A DNA stretch of 64,000 nt from positions 1,860,001-1,924,000 of the forward strand of contig NZ_CP032683.1 of the NCBI RefSeq assembly GCF_001304615.2, read 5' to 3'. The stretch comes from Methanosarcina flavescens. Lineage in GTDB: Archaea > Halobacteriota > Methanosarcinia > Methanosarcinales > Methanosarcinaceae. The notes under the pieces were generated by a model. That model searched no databases. It was not told where the DNA came from and was given only the letters and a program-made list of their open reading frames with translations. Shown here in pieces: positions 55,965 to 64,000 of this stretch; position 1 is the stretch's first letter; each line of letters starts with the position of its first letter. The position numbers were made by a program, and so were the translations under genes.

Positions 55965-56966
55965 TCATTCCTGAGTCTGTTCTTCACTCATGACTTTCTC
56001 ATAGAAGCTTGTATCAAAGATATCTTCCCGTGTCAGGGATTTTGGAATAATACCAAGTTCATACTGAGTGTTTGAGTAATTGACAGCCGAACTTTCAATC
56101 AATGCAGGATCTGTAATCCACTCTCCATCCCATTCTTCAAGGGATGTCCTTACAGTCTCAAGATCCTCTGTGGTTTTATTTGAATAAATCTGGGCGGCTT
56201 CGTCTACATTTGCCTGGTTGTACTCTGTTGCTTTAATATGGGTCCTTACAATCTGTTCCACAATATCCGGGTGCTCTCTGATAAGTTCTCCACTTACGAC
56301 AAGTACACAGCAGGAGTGATTTGCTTCCATCTCTCCAGATTGCACTATAGTACGCCCGTTACCTTCCCTTTCTACAACCGTTGGGGATGGATGAGGCAAG
56401 AAGACAGCATCAACCCGTTTGGCCGAAATAGCGGTGACGGCGTCTCCTGGGGTCATTCCGAGAACTCTCACATCTGTCTCAACATCAAGCCCGTTTTCAC
56501 TGAGCCAGTTCTTGAGCAGGGTATCCTGAATCGTTCCTGGCGGGAAAGTAGCTATCGTAAGTCCTTTTAAGTCTTCAGGGCTTTCATATTCATGTTCGGG
56601 CCGAAGAACAAGACTTGAGCCGTTTATCTGTACAGGCGTAACAATCTTTGCGTCAAGGCCCGGTTCCTGGCTGAGAGCTGCAACTACAGGGGCTGCCCCG
56701 ACATAAGCGACATCCAGGTCTCCGGACATCATAGCCTGCATTTCAGGGGCTCCTGTCGGGAATTGATATTCTTTAATTTTTTCAATTCCATATGGTGCAA
56801 GGTCTTCTTGCCACCATCCTTTTTCAGCCGCAGTCATGTATGCGATCTGGTGGGTACTCGGCTGATAGCCAATGTTCAATTCAGTAAGATCATCGGATGC
56901 GCAGCCGGATACGAAGATTGATGCGAGCAACAATAGAGTAAGTGTGAGTATACCTATTTTTTTCAA
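55965..56966 (-). CDS. NMT1/TauA-like substrate-binding lipoprotein
   Basis: A 333-residue periplasmic-type binding protein. The signal peptide LTLTLLLLASIFVSGC ends in a lipobox with a cysteine near 21. The mature protein has LNIGYQPSTHQIAYMTAAEK, QAMMSGDLDVAYVGAAPVVA and FPPGTIQDTLLKNWLSENGL, typical of the NitT/TauT family. Such proteins bind sulfonates, nitrate/cyanate or thiamine precursors. With no enzyme for these nearby, the substrate is open. It is the first gene of the transporter unit. Confidence 0.88.
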   Translation of the reverse strand: MKKIGILTLTLLLLASIFVSGCASDDLTELNIGYQPSTHQIAYMTAAEKGWWQEDLAPYGIEKIKEYQFPTGAPEMQAMMSGDLDVAYVGAAPVVAALSQEPGLDAKIVTPVQINGSSLVLRPEHEYESPEDLKGLTIATFPPGTIQDTLLKNWLSENGLDVETDVRVLGMTPGDAVTAISAKRVDAVFLPHPSPTVVEREGNGRTIVQSGEMEANHSCCVLVVSGELIREHPDIVEQIVRTHIKATEYNQANVDEAAQIYSNKTTEDLETVRTSLEEWDGEWITDPALIESSAVNYSNTQYELGIIPKSLTREDIFDTSFYEKVMSEEQTQE

Positions 56967-56980
56967 AATCTCACCTCGTT

Positions 56981-57045
56981 AATCCCTATAAATGATAATA
57001 GTCCCTATAAATGATAATCCCTATAAATGATAATAATCCCTAAAT
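56981..57045. repeat. short repeat upstream of the ABC importer
   Basis: Three copies of TCCCTATAAATGATAAT (and a fourth, shortened) are spaced 16-21 bp apart directly upstream of the binding-protein gene. They overlap the region where its promoter would lie and could bind a regulator. The rest of the gap to 57390 shows no gene. Confidence 0.8.
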
Positions 57046-57390
57046 GACAGACCTCTTTCTCTAAATAATATTTTTTGAGTTCGGGTCTTCTTAAGGAAAA
57101 ATTAATAACTTCTCCAGCTTTCCCTTTATCAGCTTTCCATAAACTTCTTTGCGAAGAATTTCTTTTTCTTCAAATAAAAAATCCTGGTAAAAAATAAAAA
57201 GTAAATGTGTGCATTGATTGTTAATATTTTTTAACATTTCCTATATATAGCTTCTCAATGCCGTCATGATTATACCCCAAATGTATTAATACAACGGGAT
57301 ATATTTCTCATTAAGGACTAAATCTTCTATGAAATGTAGATTATTTCCCAAAAACAAAAATTTTCTACAGGGTTTAAAAGGTTGAATTTT

Positions 57391-57912
57391 ATGAATGTTG
57401 CAGACAAGGTTATCAAATCCGCATTCGAATCTGATGAGGTTTTTCAAAAAACGCTTTCCACTGTAATTAAAGAGGATCTTAACCTCACTGCTGTGGATTT
57501 TGCCAAAAAAGCAAATATCCCCCCAAGCACCCTTTACAAGATCTTGTCAGGGAATCGGGATCCCAACATTAAAACCCTCCGCCAGATCGTGAAAACTATC
57601 CGTGATATTAAAGTATCAGATAGTGGAGAATTTATTGCTGTCATTGCAGCTCGCTCTGTGCTTGACAATATCGTGGAGACAAAGAGAAAGATAGCTGGCA
57701 GGCTGGTTACAATCAGGGAATACTCGGCAACTTCAATGGAAGAAGCTATAATAGCAGCCGTTACCGCCGAGAGAGACGGAGCAAAAGCCCTGGTCTGCGC
57801 TCCCATAGTGAGCCCGACTGTAGAAAAGATCCTAAATATTCCGGTCACGACAATTATCCCGAGGAACAGTCTTATAGATGCGATTGAACTTGCGCTCAAA
57901 AAGATGGAGTGA
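57391..57912 (+). CDS. XRE-type transcriptional regulator with PrpR_N-like C-terminal domain
   Basis: A 173-residue protein. The helix-turn-helix (about 30-75) reads LTAVDFAKKANIPPSTLYKI, then LSGNRDPNIKTLRQIVKTI, clearly XRE/Cro-like. The C-terminal 90 residues (REYSATSMEEAIIAAVTAER, then LVCAPIVSPTVEKILNIPVT and SLIDAIELAL) resemble the alternating strand/helix pattern of the PrpR_N ligand-sensing fold, without proof. I chose ATG 57391 because AAGGTTGA precedes it; a TTG at 57382 is in frame. It is divergent from the ABC importer and may control it. Confidence 0.8.
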   Translation: MNVADKVIKSAFESDEVFQKTLSTVIKEDLNLTAVDFAKKANIPPSTLYKILSGNRDPNIKTLRQIVKTIRDIKVSDSGEFIAVIAARSVLDNIVETKRKIAGRLVTIREYSATSMEEAIIAAVTAERDGAKALVCAPIVSPTVEKILNIPVTTIIPRNSLIDAIELALKKME

Positions 57913-57989
57913 TCGTTAGGAAAAAAGCAGTATGACATTTGAAGAGAGATAAAATCTGGGAAACTGAGCCAAATCTAAATTCTATTAAA

Positions 57990-58022
57990 AATAAAAAGAC
58001 CCGCGTTAATTCGAAACGCGGG
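57990..58022 (-). terminator. hairpin terminator of the S-layer-type gene
   Basis: An 8-bp GC-rich stem, CCCGCGTT (58000-58007) with AACGCGGG (58015-58022), has a 7-nt loop. On the - strand it is followed by TCTTTTTATTTTTAATAG. It lies about 85 bp after the stop of the large gene at 58106 and also past the end of the XRE gene. Confidence 0.8.
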
Positions 58023-58105
58023 AATCCTGAATCTAATTAACTTTTGTTTCTTTGGCTTTCTTTATCTCTGAATTTTATTTTACTACCGCTTTTATCTCCA
58101 CTAAT

Positions 58106-61100
58106 TTACTTCTTAAGCTCCCTTATTTTTTCCTGAATCATTGAGATATCCCCGCCACCTTTTGTAAAGAAATAGGCAGCTCCACCTACTATTAGCAGGA
58201 TAATGGCTACTAGGGCATAGAGCAGTAAGGAAGACTTCTCTTTTACAGTGTAGGTTGCGGTTTCTCCTCCAACTTCTACCCTGTAGGTTCCAGGCACCTC
58301 TTCTACGTGCTCAAAGGTTACAGTGGTATTATTCCCTACATCCAGGGGAATCTCTTTTGATTTGGTTGCGTTTCCGTTAATAAACAATTCCACACTCTGA
58401 TTTCCTGCAGCGTTGCCAATGTTTCTGACGGTAATTGAGATTGTTGCAGCCTTTCCTGCACTTACTTCTAAGGGCTCAACTAACAGGTTTGAGAATTCGA
58501 AAATGGCTTCAGGGTCTCTTACTCTTATATTTTCTTCCTGATCCAGGAATCCTTCCTTTGTTACGCTCAGTTTAAGAGTGCCGCTTTTATCTGTCGTATA
58601 GGAAACTTTTCCATCAGGTCCTGTTTTGTTAACAAGGTTCCCGTTAATCGAAACATTTGCACCCTCAATTGGGTCGCCACCGATTGCTCTGACAATCTCA
58701 ATATCCAGGGTATCGCCTACATAAACCGTTTCAGGTGATACACTAACTGACATCTTCTCTTTCGGAGGAATTACATTGACGTTCTTGTTTGCAGTTGTGT
58801 ATCCATCTTTTTGTGCGGTCAATTTAAGGGGTCCGATATTCTCTGCAGTGTATTCAACAGTCCCATTAGCGTCGGTCTTACCTACATTAGTCGTATTAAC
58901 ATTTACGCTGGCACCTTCGACCGGGCTCTCACCTGCAGTCACTCCAATATCAAACGTATCACCTACAACGATCTCATCAGGCACACTGATCTTGAGCTCT
59001 CTGCTGGCTCCACCTTCGTTCTGGATTTCTACAGCGGGATAGAACCTGAGAACACTGTCATCAGCTACTTTGAAGCTGATATTGCCCATGATCTCGATTG
59101 TTTCTCCTCGATCAAGCCCGATATCGTCATCATTCTTCATTTTAATGCCGCTTTCGGAAACACTGCTAACTTCCATCTCGCCAAAGCTTTCCCCGTTTTC
59201 GATCTCAATGTACTCATCCGAAATCTGGAAAATGCCCTGTGTGAAAACAGCCGAGGTCTCACTTCCTGCGAAGACTGTGCCGAAGTGGACTATGATCAGG
59301 GGTATATCCTCAGCTTCTCCAATGTCGGTCTCGTAGATATAATCCTGATTGGAGGCAACGAAAGCATCATCTACCACTTCTCCATCCTTCTCGAGCTGCA
59401 CCCAGACAGTATCCCCATTAATATCGACTTCCATGATATTCAGGGAATAGCCGTTCTCAAGCACAAGAGCAGAACCTGAGTACATGGACTTCCTGTCATC
59501 GCTATCTGTAAGGATTTTAGCAAGAATATTATCCGAGAGAAGGCTTACGTCATCTACTGCTCCGTTAACGGCTCCATCTTCATATCCTGCAAAATACTTG
59601 TCTGCCATAAACCCTACGACCATGAAATTGCCCCAGTTACTGTATTCGAACTGAACTTTCTGAGGCTTGGATTCATAGACCAGTTTATCGGATGGGATAG
59701 TTCTGCCTTTCAGTTCTTCGACTTTAAGCTCTTCGGTTCCGATTCCCTCATCTATATTATAATAGAAACCTTCAAAGTTGAAAGGATTCCAGGCAGGAGT
59801 AGAGTTTCCATCTTTATCTTCATCATAAACAGTTCCGCGGAGCTCGTAAGTTCCGGATTCTGAGGTATCGAGAATGGGAGCAAAACGCAGTTTACTGTCA
59901 TCGGCAACCTTGAGCTTTACCTTACCCATGAGGTCGATAGTTTCGCCTTTATCAAGTCCGATATTATCTTCATTTTCCATTCTTATTTCATTACTGCTGA
60001 TGGACTTTACTTCCATTTCTCCGAAGGTGTCTCCATTCTGGAGTTCCACATAATTGTCCGAGATCTGGAAAACTCCTTCAATAAATGCAGCCGAGGTTTC
60101 AGTGCCTGAAAAAACTGTGCCGAAATGGGCAAGGATTATAGGTACATCTTCAGCCTCGCCAAGGTCAGTCTCATAGACATAGTCCTGTCCAGAGGAAATA
60201 AAAGCGTCATCCACAACATTTCCATCTTTCTCAAGCTGTATCCAGACAGTTTTCCCATTAACGTCAACTTCCACGACATTCAGGGAATAACCGTCTTCGA
60301 GGATAAGAGAATCTCCTGCATACGCCGACTTTTTATCATCGCTATCTATGAGGATCTTGGAGAGAATGCCGTCAGAGATCAGGCTAACATCGTCACCTAT
60401 AACTGAGGAATTTTCACTGTAGCCTGCAAAGTATTTCTCTGCCATGAACCCTATAACCTGGTAGGAACCCCATTTATTATATTCAAAATCAGTTTCAGTA
60501 GGTCTTGTTATATACTTGATGTTTCCTGAATCTATACTTCTTTCTATATTCTCAATCTTCATTTCTTCTGAGGATACACCGGAATCAAGGTCATAGTAGA
60601 AGCCTGAGTAACTCTGTGCGTTCCATGTATAGGTAGTGGGCATCCCCTCTTCCCATATTCTGTTCCCACTTGATGGGGCTTCAACCGTTATATTCCAGGT
60701 TTGTGTCGATTGGCCGTATACGCCGTTGGGATCACTGGCTACTGCTTTGAGTGTATAATTAGCCGAATTGTCCCCTCTAAATTCGTATGAAGAAGAAGTC
60801 ACGTCTGTATCAGTTTTTTGATTTATATCATTGACAAACCACTCAACGTTAATATTCTGGTTGTTTGTAGAACTTACACTGAAGGTCTGCGACTTTCCCT
60901 GCTCTACTTTAACCGTTTCCTCAGAGGGGGCAAAATTAACAGGCATTCCTCCTGCTGATACTGTCCAGTCCCATCTATAGCTCGCAATTTCTGCACCGCT
61001 CTGAGCTACAACAGTAACATTATATACGGCTGCTGAAGATGTAACATTTTGAAACGTATCTGACATTACTCCAGTGGCGAATTTAACTTGTTCTCCATCT

Positions 61101-61543
61101 ATATACCAGGTGACGTCTGCTACCTTGTTTGTCTCAATGCTAAATTCCTGGGGTTCTCCTATTCCTGTACTTGGATTACTCTGAGGATTTTGGTTTGTAA
61201 TCGCCAGTGCACCTTCAGTACCTTCTACATTCCAGATTATTGGATCTAATCCATCTATACTGGCTGTCACCTGGTACGATCCCAACTGAAGAGTATGATT
61301 GAGGGTTGCAACATTATTGCTATCGGTTTGTGTTGTTGTTGTCTCTTCTCCTATATTCCATGTGACAGTGGCACTTTCATTTAAAGGAATAGCAAATGTT
61401 TGAGGTGTACCTGCTGTCCCTGTAACAGTCGAATTCGTCGAGGGTGTAGGGTCTGCTACCAGACCCGGGGCTGCTGTTACAGCTCCGCAAAATAGCCCCA
61501 GCACCAGAATTGCTGTAAATATCTGTAAACTAGCTTTTTTCAT
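58106..61543 (-). CDS. S-layer-type cell surface protein with duplicated S-layer domains
   Basis: A 1145-residue exported protein. Domains in order: signal peptide (1 to about 24); three Ig/PKD-like beta domains (about 25-290); two copies of the Methanosarcinales S-layer duplication domain (DUF1608/TIGR01567 type) at about 300-580 and 585-860, each with the WNAQSYSGFYYDLDSGVSSE or WNPFNFEGFYYNIDEGIGTE start and a KWGSYQVIGFMAEKYFAGY-like core; two carboxypeptidase-regulatory-like repeats (about 865-1015); a CARDB-like domain (about 1020-1105); and a C-terminal membrane anchor (LLLYALVAIILLIVGGAAYF). The main S-layer proteins are about 670 residues with only the two core domains, so this is an extended variant. 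Many Asn-x-Ser/Thr sites suggest glycosylation. Confidence 0.88.
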   Translation of the reverse strand: MKKASLQIFTAILVLGLFCGAVTAAPGLVADPTPSTNSTVTGTAGTPQTFAIPLNESATVTWNIGEETTTTQTDSNNVATLNHTLQLGSYQVTASIDGLDPIIWNVEGTEGALAITNQNPQSNPSTGIGEPQEFSIETNKVADVTWYIDGEQVKFATGVMSDTFQNVTSSAAVYNVTVVAQSGAEIASYRWDWTVSAGGMPVNFAPSEETVKVEQGKSQTFSVSSTNNQNINVEWFVNDINQKTDTDVTSSSYEFRGDNSANYTLKAVASDPNGVYGQSTQTWNITVEAPSSGNRIWEEGMPTTYTWNAQSYSGFYYDLDSGVSSEEMKIENIERSIDSGNIKYITRPTETDFEYNKWGSYQVIGFMAEKYFAGYSENSSVIGDDVSLISDGILSKILIDSDDKKSAYAGDSLILEDGYSLNVVEVDVNGKTVWIQLEKDGNVVDDAFISSGQDYVYETDLGEAEDVPIILAHFGTVFSGTETSAAFIEGVFQISDNYVELQNGDTFGEMEVKSISSNEIRMENEDNIGLDKGETIDLMGKVKLKVADDSKLRFAPILDTSESGTYELRGTVYDEDKDGNSTPAWNPFNFEGFYYNIDEGIGTEELKVEELKGRTIPSDKLVYESKPQKVQFEYSNWGNFMVVGFMADKYFAGYEDGAVNGAVDDVSLLSDNILAKILTDSDDRKSMYSGSALVLENGYSLNIMEVDINGDTVWVQLEKDGEVVDDAFVASNQDYIYETDIGEAEDIPLIIVHFGTVFAGSETSAVFTQGIFQISDEYIEIENGESFGEMEVSSVSESGIKMKNDDDIGLDRGETIEIMGNISFKVADDSVLRFYPAVEIQNEGGASRELKISVPDEIVVGDTFDIGVTAGESPVEGASVNVNTTNVGKTDANGTVEYTAENIGPLKLTAQKDGYTTANKNVNVIPPKEKMSVSVSPETVYVGDTLDIEIVRAIGGDPIEGANVSINGNLVNKTGPDGKVSYTTDKSGTLKLSVTKEGFLDQEENIRVRDPEAIFEFSNLLVEPLEVSAGKAATISITVRNIGNAAGNQSVELFINGNATKSKEIPLDVGNNTTVTFEHVEEVPGTYRVEVGGETATYTVKEKSSLLLYALVAIILLIVGGAAYFFTKGGGDISMIQEKIRELKK

Positions 61544-61708
61544 AGTCGATCCTTCTGAACCTTGTGCATAAATTATATTATGAATTTAGTCAGTTTAACC
61601 CGAGTTTACTCAATTTTTGTGATCTAAGGGGATTAATCAATCAAGAATTTTTAATTTTCTTCTTTCTCACCCCGGGCTTCTATTTTGTGGGGGTAACTTA
61701 ATTTTTAA

Positions 61709-62731
61709 TCAGGAGGATCCATCAATTGTCTCGGCTTTTAGCTGCTGGTATCCTCGCTGTGCTATAGTTGTAAGCTTGCATTCGGGGGATTCGAGTACAA
61801 TGCCCGCTTCATACATTGTGCATTCTCCTATAACAGTTAAGTTACATATATTTTGTACTTTTTTCATCTTTTGCGGGTCAATTGTAAGAAGAAGTTCAAA
61901 ATCTCCGCCTGTATAGAGTGCAAGTTCCCTCAGCTTGTCGGGGTTTGAGGCGAATTCCCTGACTTCTCTGAGGATAGGAAGGGAATCTTCCCGGATCCTG
62001 AAGCCTACATGGCTCTGTCTGGCAAGGTCGTAAAGAGACATTGCAAGACCGTCACTTGTATCAATCATGGATGTGACTGCCCCGGACTCGGCCATTTGTC
62101 TGGCTTCCTTAATGCGCGGAATTGGCTCAAAAAGTGCCTTCAGGACAGTTTCAGTTACTGATTTTTTCAATTGTAGGGCTTCCAGAGCTGCCCCCGCTGA
62201 GCCTGTATATCCGGTGACGCAGACAAGATCACCTGGTCTTGCTCCGCGCCGAAGAAGGAGCTGGCTTTTCTTTACCTTGCCCAGCGCCGTCCCTGTAATC
62301 GTCAGTTCTGCATGGGTGTCAAGATCGCCTCCGATAATCGCAGTTCCACAGAATTCAGCACACGCCTGCATACCTTTTGCAAGTGCTTCAACAAAAGTAA
62401 TTTCGGTATCTAACGGCATCCCGATTGCCATAATAAGCCCTGTGGGTTCTGCGCCCATGGCTGCAATATCACTGAAGTTTACCGCTGCTGACATCCAGCC
62501 CATTTGCCAGGGTGTCATCTCCTTCGGAAAATCCGTGGTTCTATGCAACATATCGGTAGTAACAACCAGGCAGTCTTCGCCTTTCAGGTCAAGGACGGCG
62601 CAGTCATCCGAACCTGCACCAATAAGGATTCCTTCCTGCCCTTTTTCCTTGCCATCAGGGGCTTTAAAAATCTCGGATAAGATGGAGATTAGAGCGCGTT
62701 CTCCAATTGAAGATACTCTTGTGTCTTTCAT
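61709..62731 (-). CDS. thiL: thiamine-monophosphate kinase
   Basis: A 340-residue ThiL, which phosphorylates thiamine monophosphate to thiamine diphosphate, the cofactor of pyruvate synthase. PurM-like fold motifs: IGAGSDDCAVLDL near residue 38, LVVTTDMLHRTTDFPKEMTP, GWMSAAVNFSDIAAMGAEPT, IIGGDLDTHAELTITGTALG, TSMIDTSDGLAMSLYDLARQ and YTGGDFELLLTI. Aspartates for magnesium and ATP are present. It starts at ATG 62731. An 8-7-8 inverted repeat lies about 100 bp upstream. The gene stands alone. Confidence 0.94.
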   Translation of the reverse strand: MKDTRVSSIGERALISILSEIFKAPDGKEKGQEGILIGAGSDDCAVLDLKGEDCLVVTTDMLHRTTDFPKEMTPWQMGWMSAAVNFSDIAAMGAEPTGLIMAIGMPLDTEITFVEALAKGMQACAEFCGTAIIGGDLDTHAELTITGTALGKVKKSQLLLRRGARPGDLVCVTGYTGSAGAALEALQLKKSVTETVLKALFEPIPRIKEARQMAESGAVTSMIDTSDGLAMSLYDLARQSHVGFRIREDSLPILREVREFASNPDKLRELALYTGGDFELLLTIDPQKMKKVQNICNLTVIGECTMYEAGIVLESPECKLTTIAQRGYQQLKAETIDGSS

Positions 62732-62826
62732 GGTCTTTTTTGAAAAAGGTAACCTTTGCTTTTACTTTTATAAACACATGCCCTCTGTGAGCCAAAATGC
62801 ACTGAGTTTCTCTCCTTTATTTAATT

Positions 62827-62849
62827 TGTGTAACGCGCAAAGTTACACA
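62827..62849. promoter_or_regulatory. inverted repeat upstream of thiL
   Basis: TGTGTAAC and GTTACACA form a perfect 8-bp inverted repeat around GCGCAAA, about 100 bp before the thiL start. It has the geometry of a homodimer operator (or a short hairpin). No cognate regulator is evident. Confidence 0.45.
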
Positions 62850-63332
62850 AAAAGTTAGTAATATTAACATAGAGATTTTTCCATATTCAGAGAGATTTTT
62901 CTATATCTAATGAGATTCTTTATTACATGAGACGTTATGCCCGAGTTCTCATATATCCTACAAGCATCGAGACGATAACTTTCTCAAATTGGGTCAATTT
63001 CATGGGTTTAGGGTTACAATCTTTTGAATAATTATTTCGAATAAAATTCTTAAGTGCTCAATTTGCCTTTTATCTTTTGAAATCCATAAAACTTTTGTAA
63101 ACTTCAAATTCACTCGAACCTAAATTATGGTTTTTATAAGGAATCTGAAAAAAGCTTAAAAAAGATGTTTCAGAACTGGAAAAAATAACTGATGAAAAAG
63201 TCAAAAAAATTAAGAAAAAGAAGCTAAGAAAAAACTAAGAAAAAAACTGAAGATAAAGACTAAAAAGCAATAATTAAAGATAAAAACAGAGTCAAAATTA
63301 AAGATAAGAAATGAAGAACAAGAAAAACTGGA
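62850..63332. other. AT-rich spacer without genes
   Basis: About 480 bp between the thiL upstream region and the radical SAM gene. It contains GAGATTTTTC(C/T)ATAT repeated at 62873-62905 and, from 63170, an A-rich + strand whose complement is T-rich and may end the radical SAM transcript. No gene is supported. Confidence 0.55.
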
Positions 63333-64000
63333 TTACATTGAATCAAATATAATTTCTTCTCCGTTTTCTTTTGTTCTTATTCTCACATCATTCAGGTAGT
63401 TTTTTGCTACTCTCCCCAGTTCGTACAGTTCTTCTCTTTCAAGCACCTGTGTCTCCCTCAGACTTTCACGCAAGCTGTACTCCGGGATGCCCTGCTGCAA
63501 CACGTACGTAACTTCCTTGTTCTTAATATTTTCCGAGATCCAGGCAGCTATGCTGGCAATTTCTTCCCTACTTCCGATAAAGTCCCTGATTAGTGTCGTC
63601 CTGAGTTCCAGTTCCATGCCGCAGGAATCTACAATTTCGAGAGTATCTATTAAAGACGCAGTGATCTGTTCAGGTGTTTTTTTTACAGCTTCATATTCTC
63701 CATAGCCCGTAACTTTCCCGTAAAGCTTAGGATTATCTGGTGGAGCTTTTATATCGATAAAAAATTTATCAACCAGCTTTCGTTTAACCAGTTCATTTGC
63801 CATCCCAGGGTAGCAGCCGTTTGTGTGAATTCCTATTGCAAGCCCCACTTCTCTTACAAACTCTGCAAGAGGCACAATTGCGTCCTGCATCAGAGGCTCT
63901 CCTCCTGAAAATACAACTGCACTCACAAAGGGCTTTGATTTTTTAATTTGATCTTTTACAAAGTCCAGATCTACAGGGTTCAACCCGTGGAGATAGGGAT
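63333..64000 (-). CDS. radical SAM activating-enzyme-like protein, C-terminal part
   Basis: An open frame runs off the right edge, so the N-terminal cluster motif CxxxCxxC is outside the window. The visible part reads PYLHGLNPVDLDFVKDQIK, then AVVFSGGEPLMQD (the SAM-binding GGE motif), GLAIGIHTNGCYPGM, FFIDIKAPPDNPKLYGKVTG and ELRTTLIRDFIGSREEI. This matches anaerobic ribonucleotide reductase or pyruvate formate-lyase activating enzymes and their methanogen homologues. The Met codon at 63983 is a TTG and the frame is open upstream, so the true start is not here. Whether it is NrdG cannot be settled without the N-terminus. Confidence 0.8.
   Translation of the reverse strand, partial: PYLHGLNPVDLDFVKDQIKKSKPFVSAVVFSGGEPLMQDAIVPLAEFVREVGLAIGIHTNGCYPGMANELVKRKLVDKFFIDIKAPPDNPKLYGKVTGYGEYEAVKKTPEQITASLIDTLEIVDSCGMELELRTTLIRDFIGSREEIASIAAWISENIKNKEVTYVLQQGIPEYSLRESLRETQVLEREELYELGRVAKNYLNDVRIRTKENGEEIIFDSM

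Overview
The window looks like the chromosome of a Methanosarcina-type methanogenic archaeon. The evidence is AT-rich DNA with long, repeat-filled intergenic gaps and a set of archaeal or methanogen genes: formyltransferase ftr, tyrosine decarboxylase mfnA, pyruvate synthase porCDAB, an Orc1/Cdc6 initiator, the PolD small subunit, aRF1, the wyosine enzyme Taw1 and an S-layer protein built from the duplicated Methanosarcinales S-layer domain.

Layout. 0-5.5 kb holds translation and RNA genes (RNA ligase, a SelB-like GTPase, a GGCT-fold protein, the UPF0201/UPF0200 pair). 6.2-9.8 kb holds orc1/cdc6 and a 2.3 kb gene-free region. That region carries several ORB-like initiator sites and a 162-nt stretch with no C on the + strand, so I read it as a replication origin. 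9.8-16 kb holds mfnA, an S2P protease with CBS domains, a TraB-family protein and ftr. 16.6-26.8 kb is a chemotaxis cluster: cheR, cheA, cheB and cheY on the - strand, and a response regulator, an MCP and cheW on the + strand. Its cheD is cut by an in-frame stop and its cheC is internally deleted. 26.9-31.8 kb holds a GntP-type permease, a DtxR/MarR-like repressor and a zinc/manganese-type ABC transporter. 31.8-34.8 kb has a structured-RNA candidate ahead of a small unknown gene, several repeat arrays and a broken NERD-domain gene. 34.8-37.8 kb is porCDAB. 38.4-39.0 kb is a decayed tRNA-dihydrouridine synthase. 39.5-47.9 kb holds signal peptidase, a 120-bp MITE with target duplications, PolD DP1, Taw1, aRF1 and ArgS. 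48-51 kb holds a small unknown protein and two tandem MetE-like paralogues. 51-54 kb holds a ribbon-helix-helix regulator, tRNA-Lys, four tandem TRAM-domain proteins ending at a strong terminator, and a bactofilin-like protein. 54-64 kb holds a nitrate/taurine-type ABC importer, an XRE regulator, a 1145-residue S-layer-type protein, thiL and a partial radical SAM gene.

How it works together. Ftr and MfnA serve the C1 carriers of methanogenesis, Por links acetyl-CoA to pyruvate, and aRF1, ArgS, Taw1, tRNA-Lys and the SelB-like factor serve translation. The most notable signals are the ORB-bearing origin, an isolated extra ORB at 51.2 kb, the TRAM array, the MITE, the structured leader at 32.0-32.2 kb, the decayed cheC/cheD beside intact cheRABY, and the MetE-like pair with an altered zinc-site motif.
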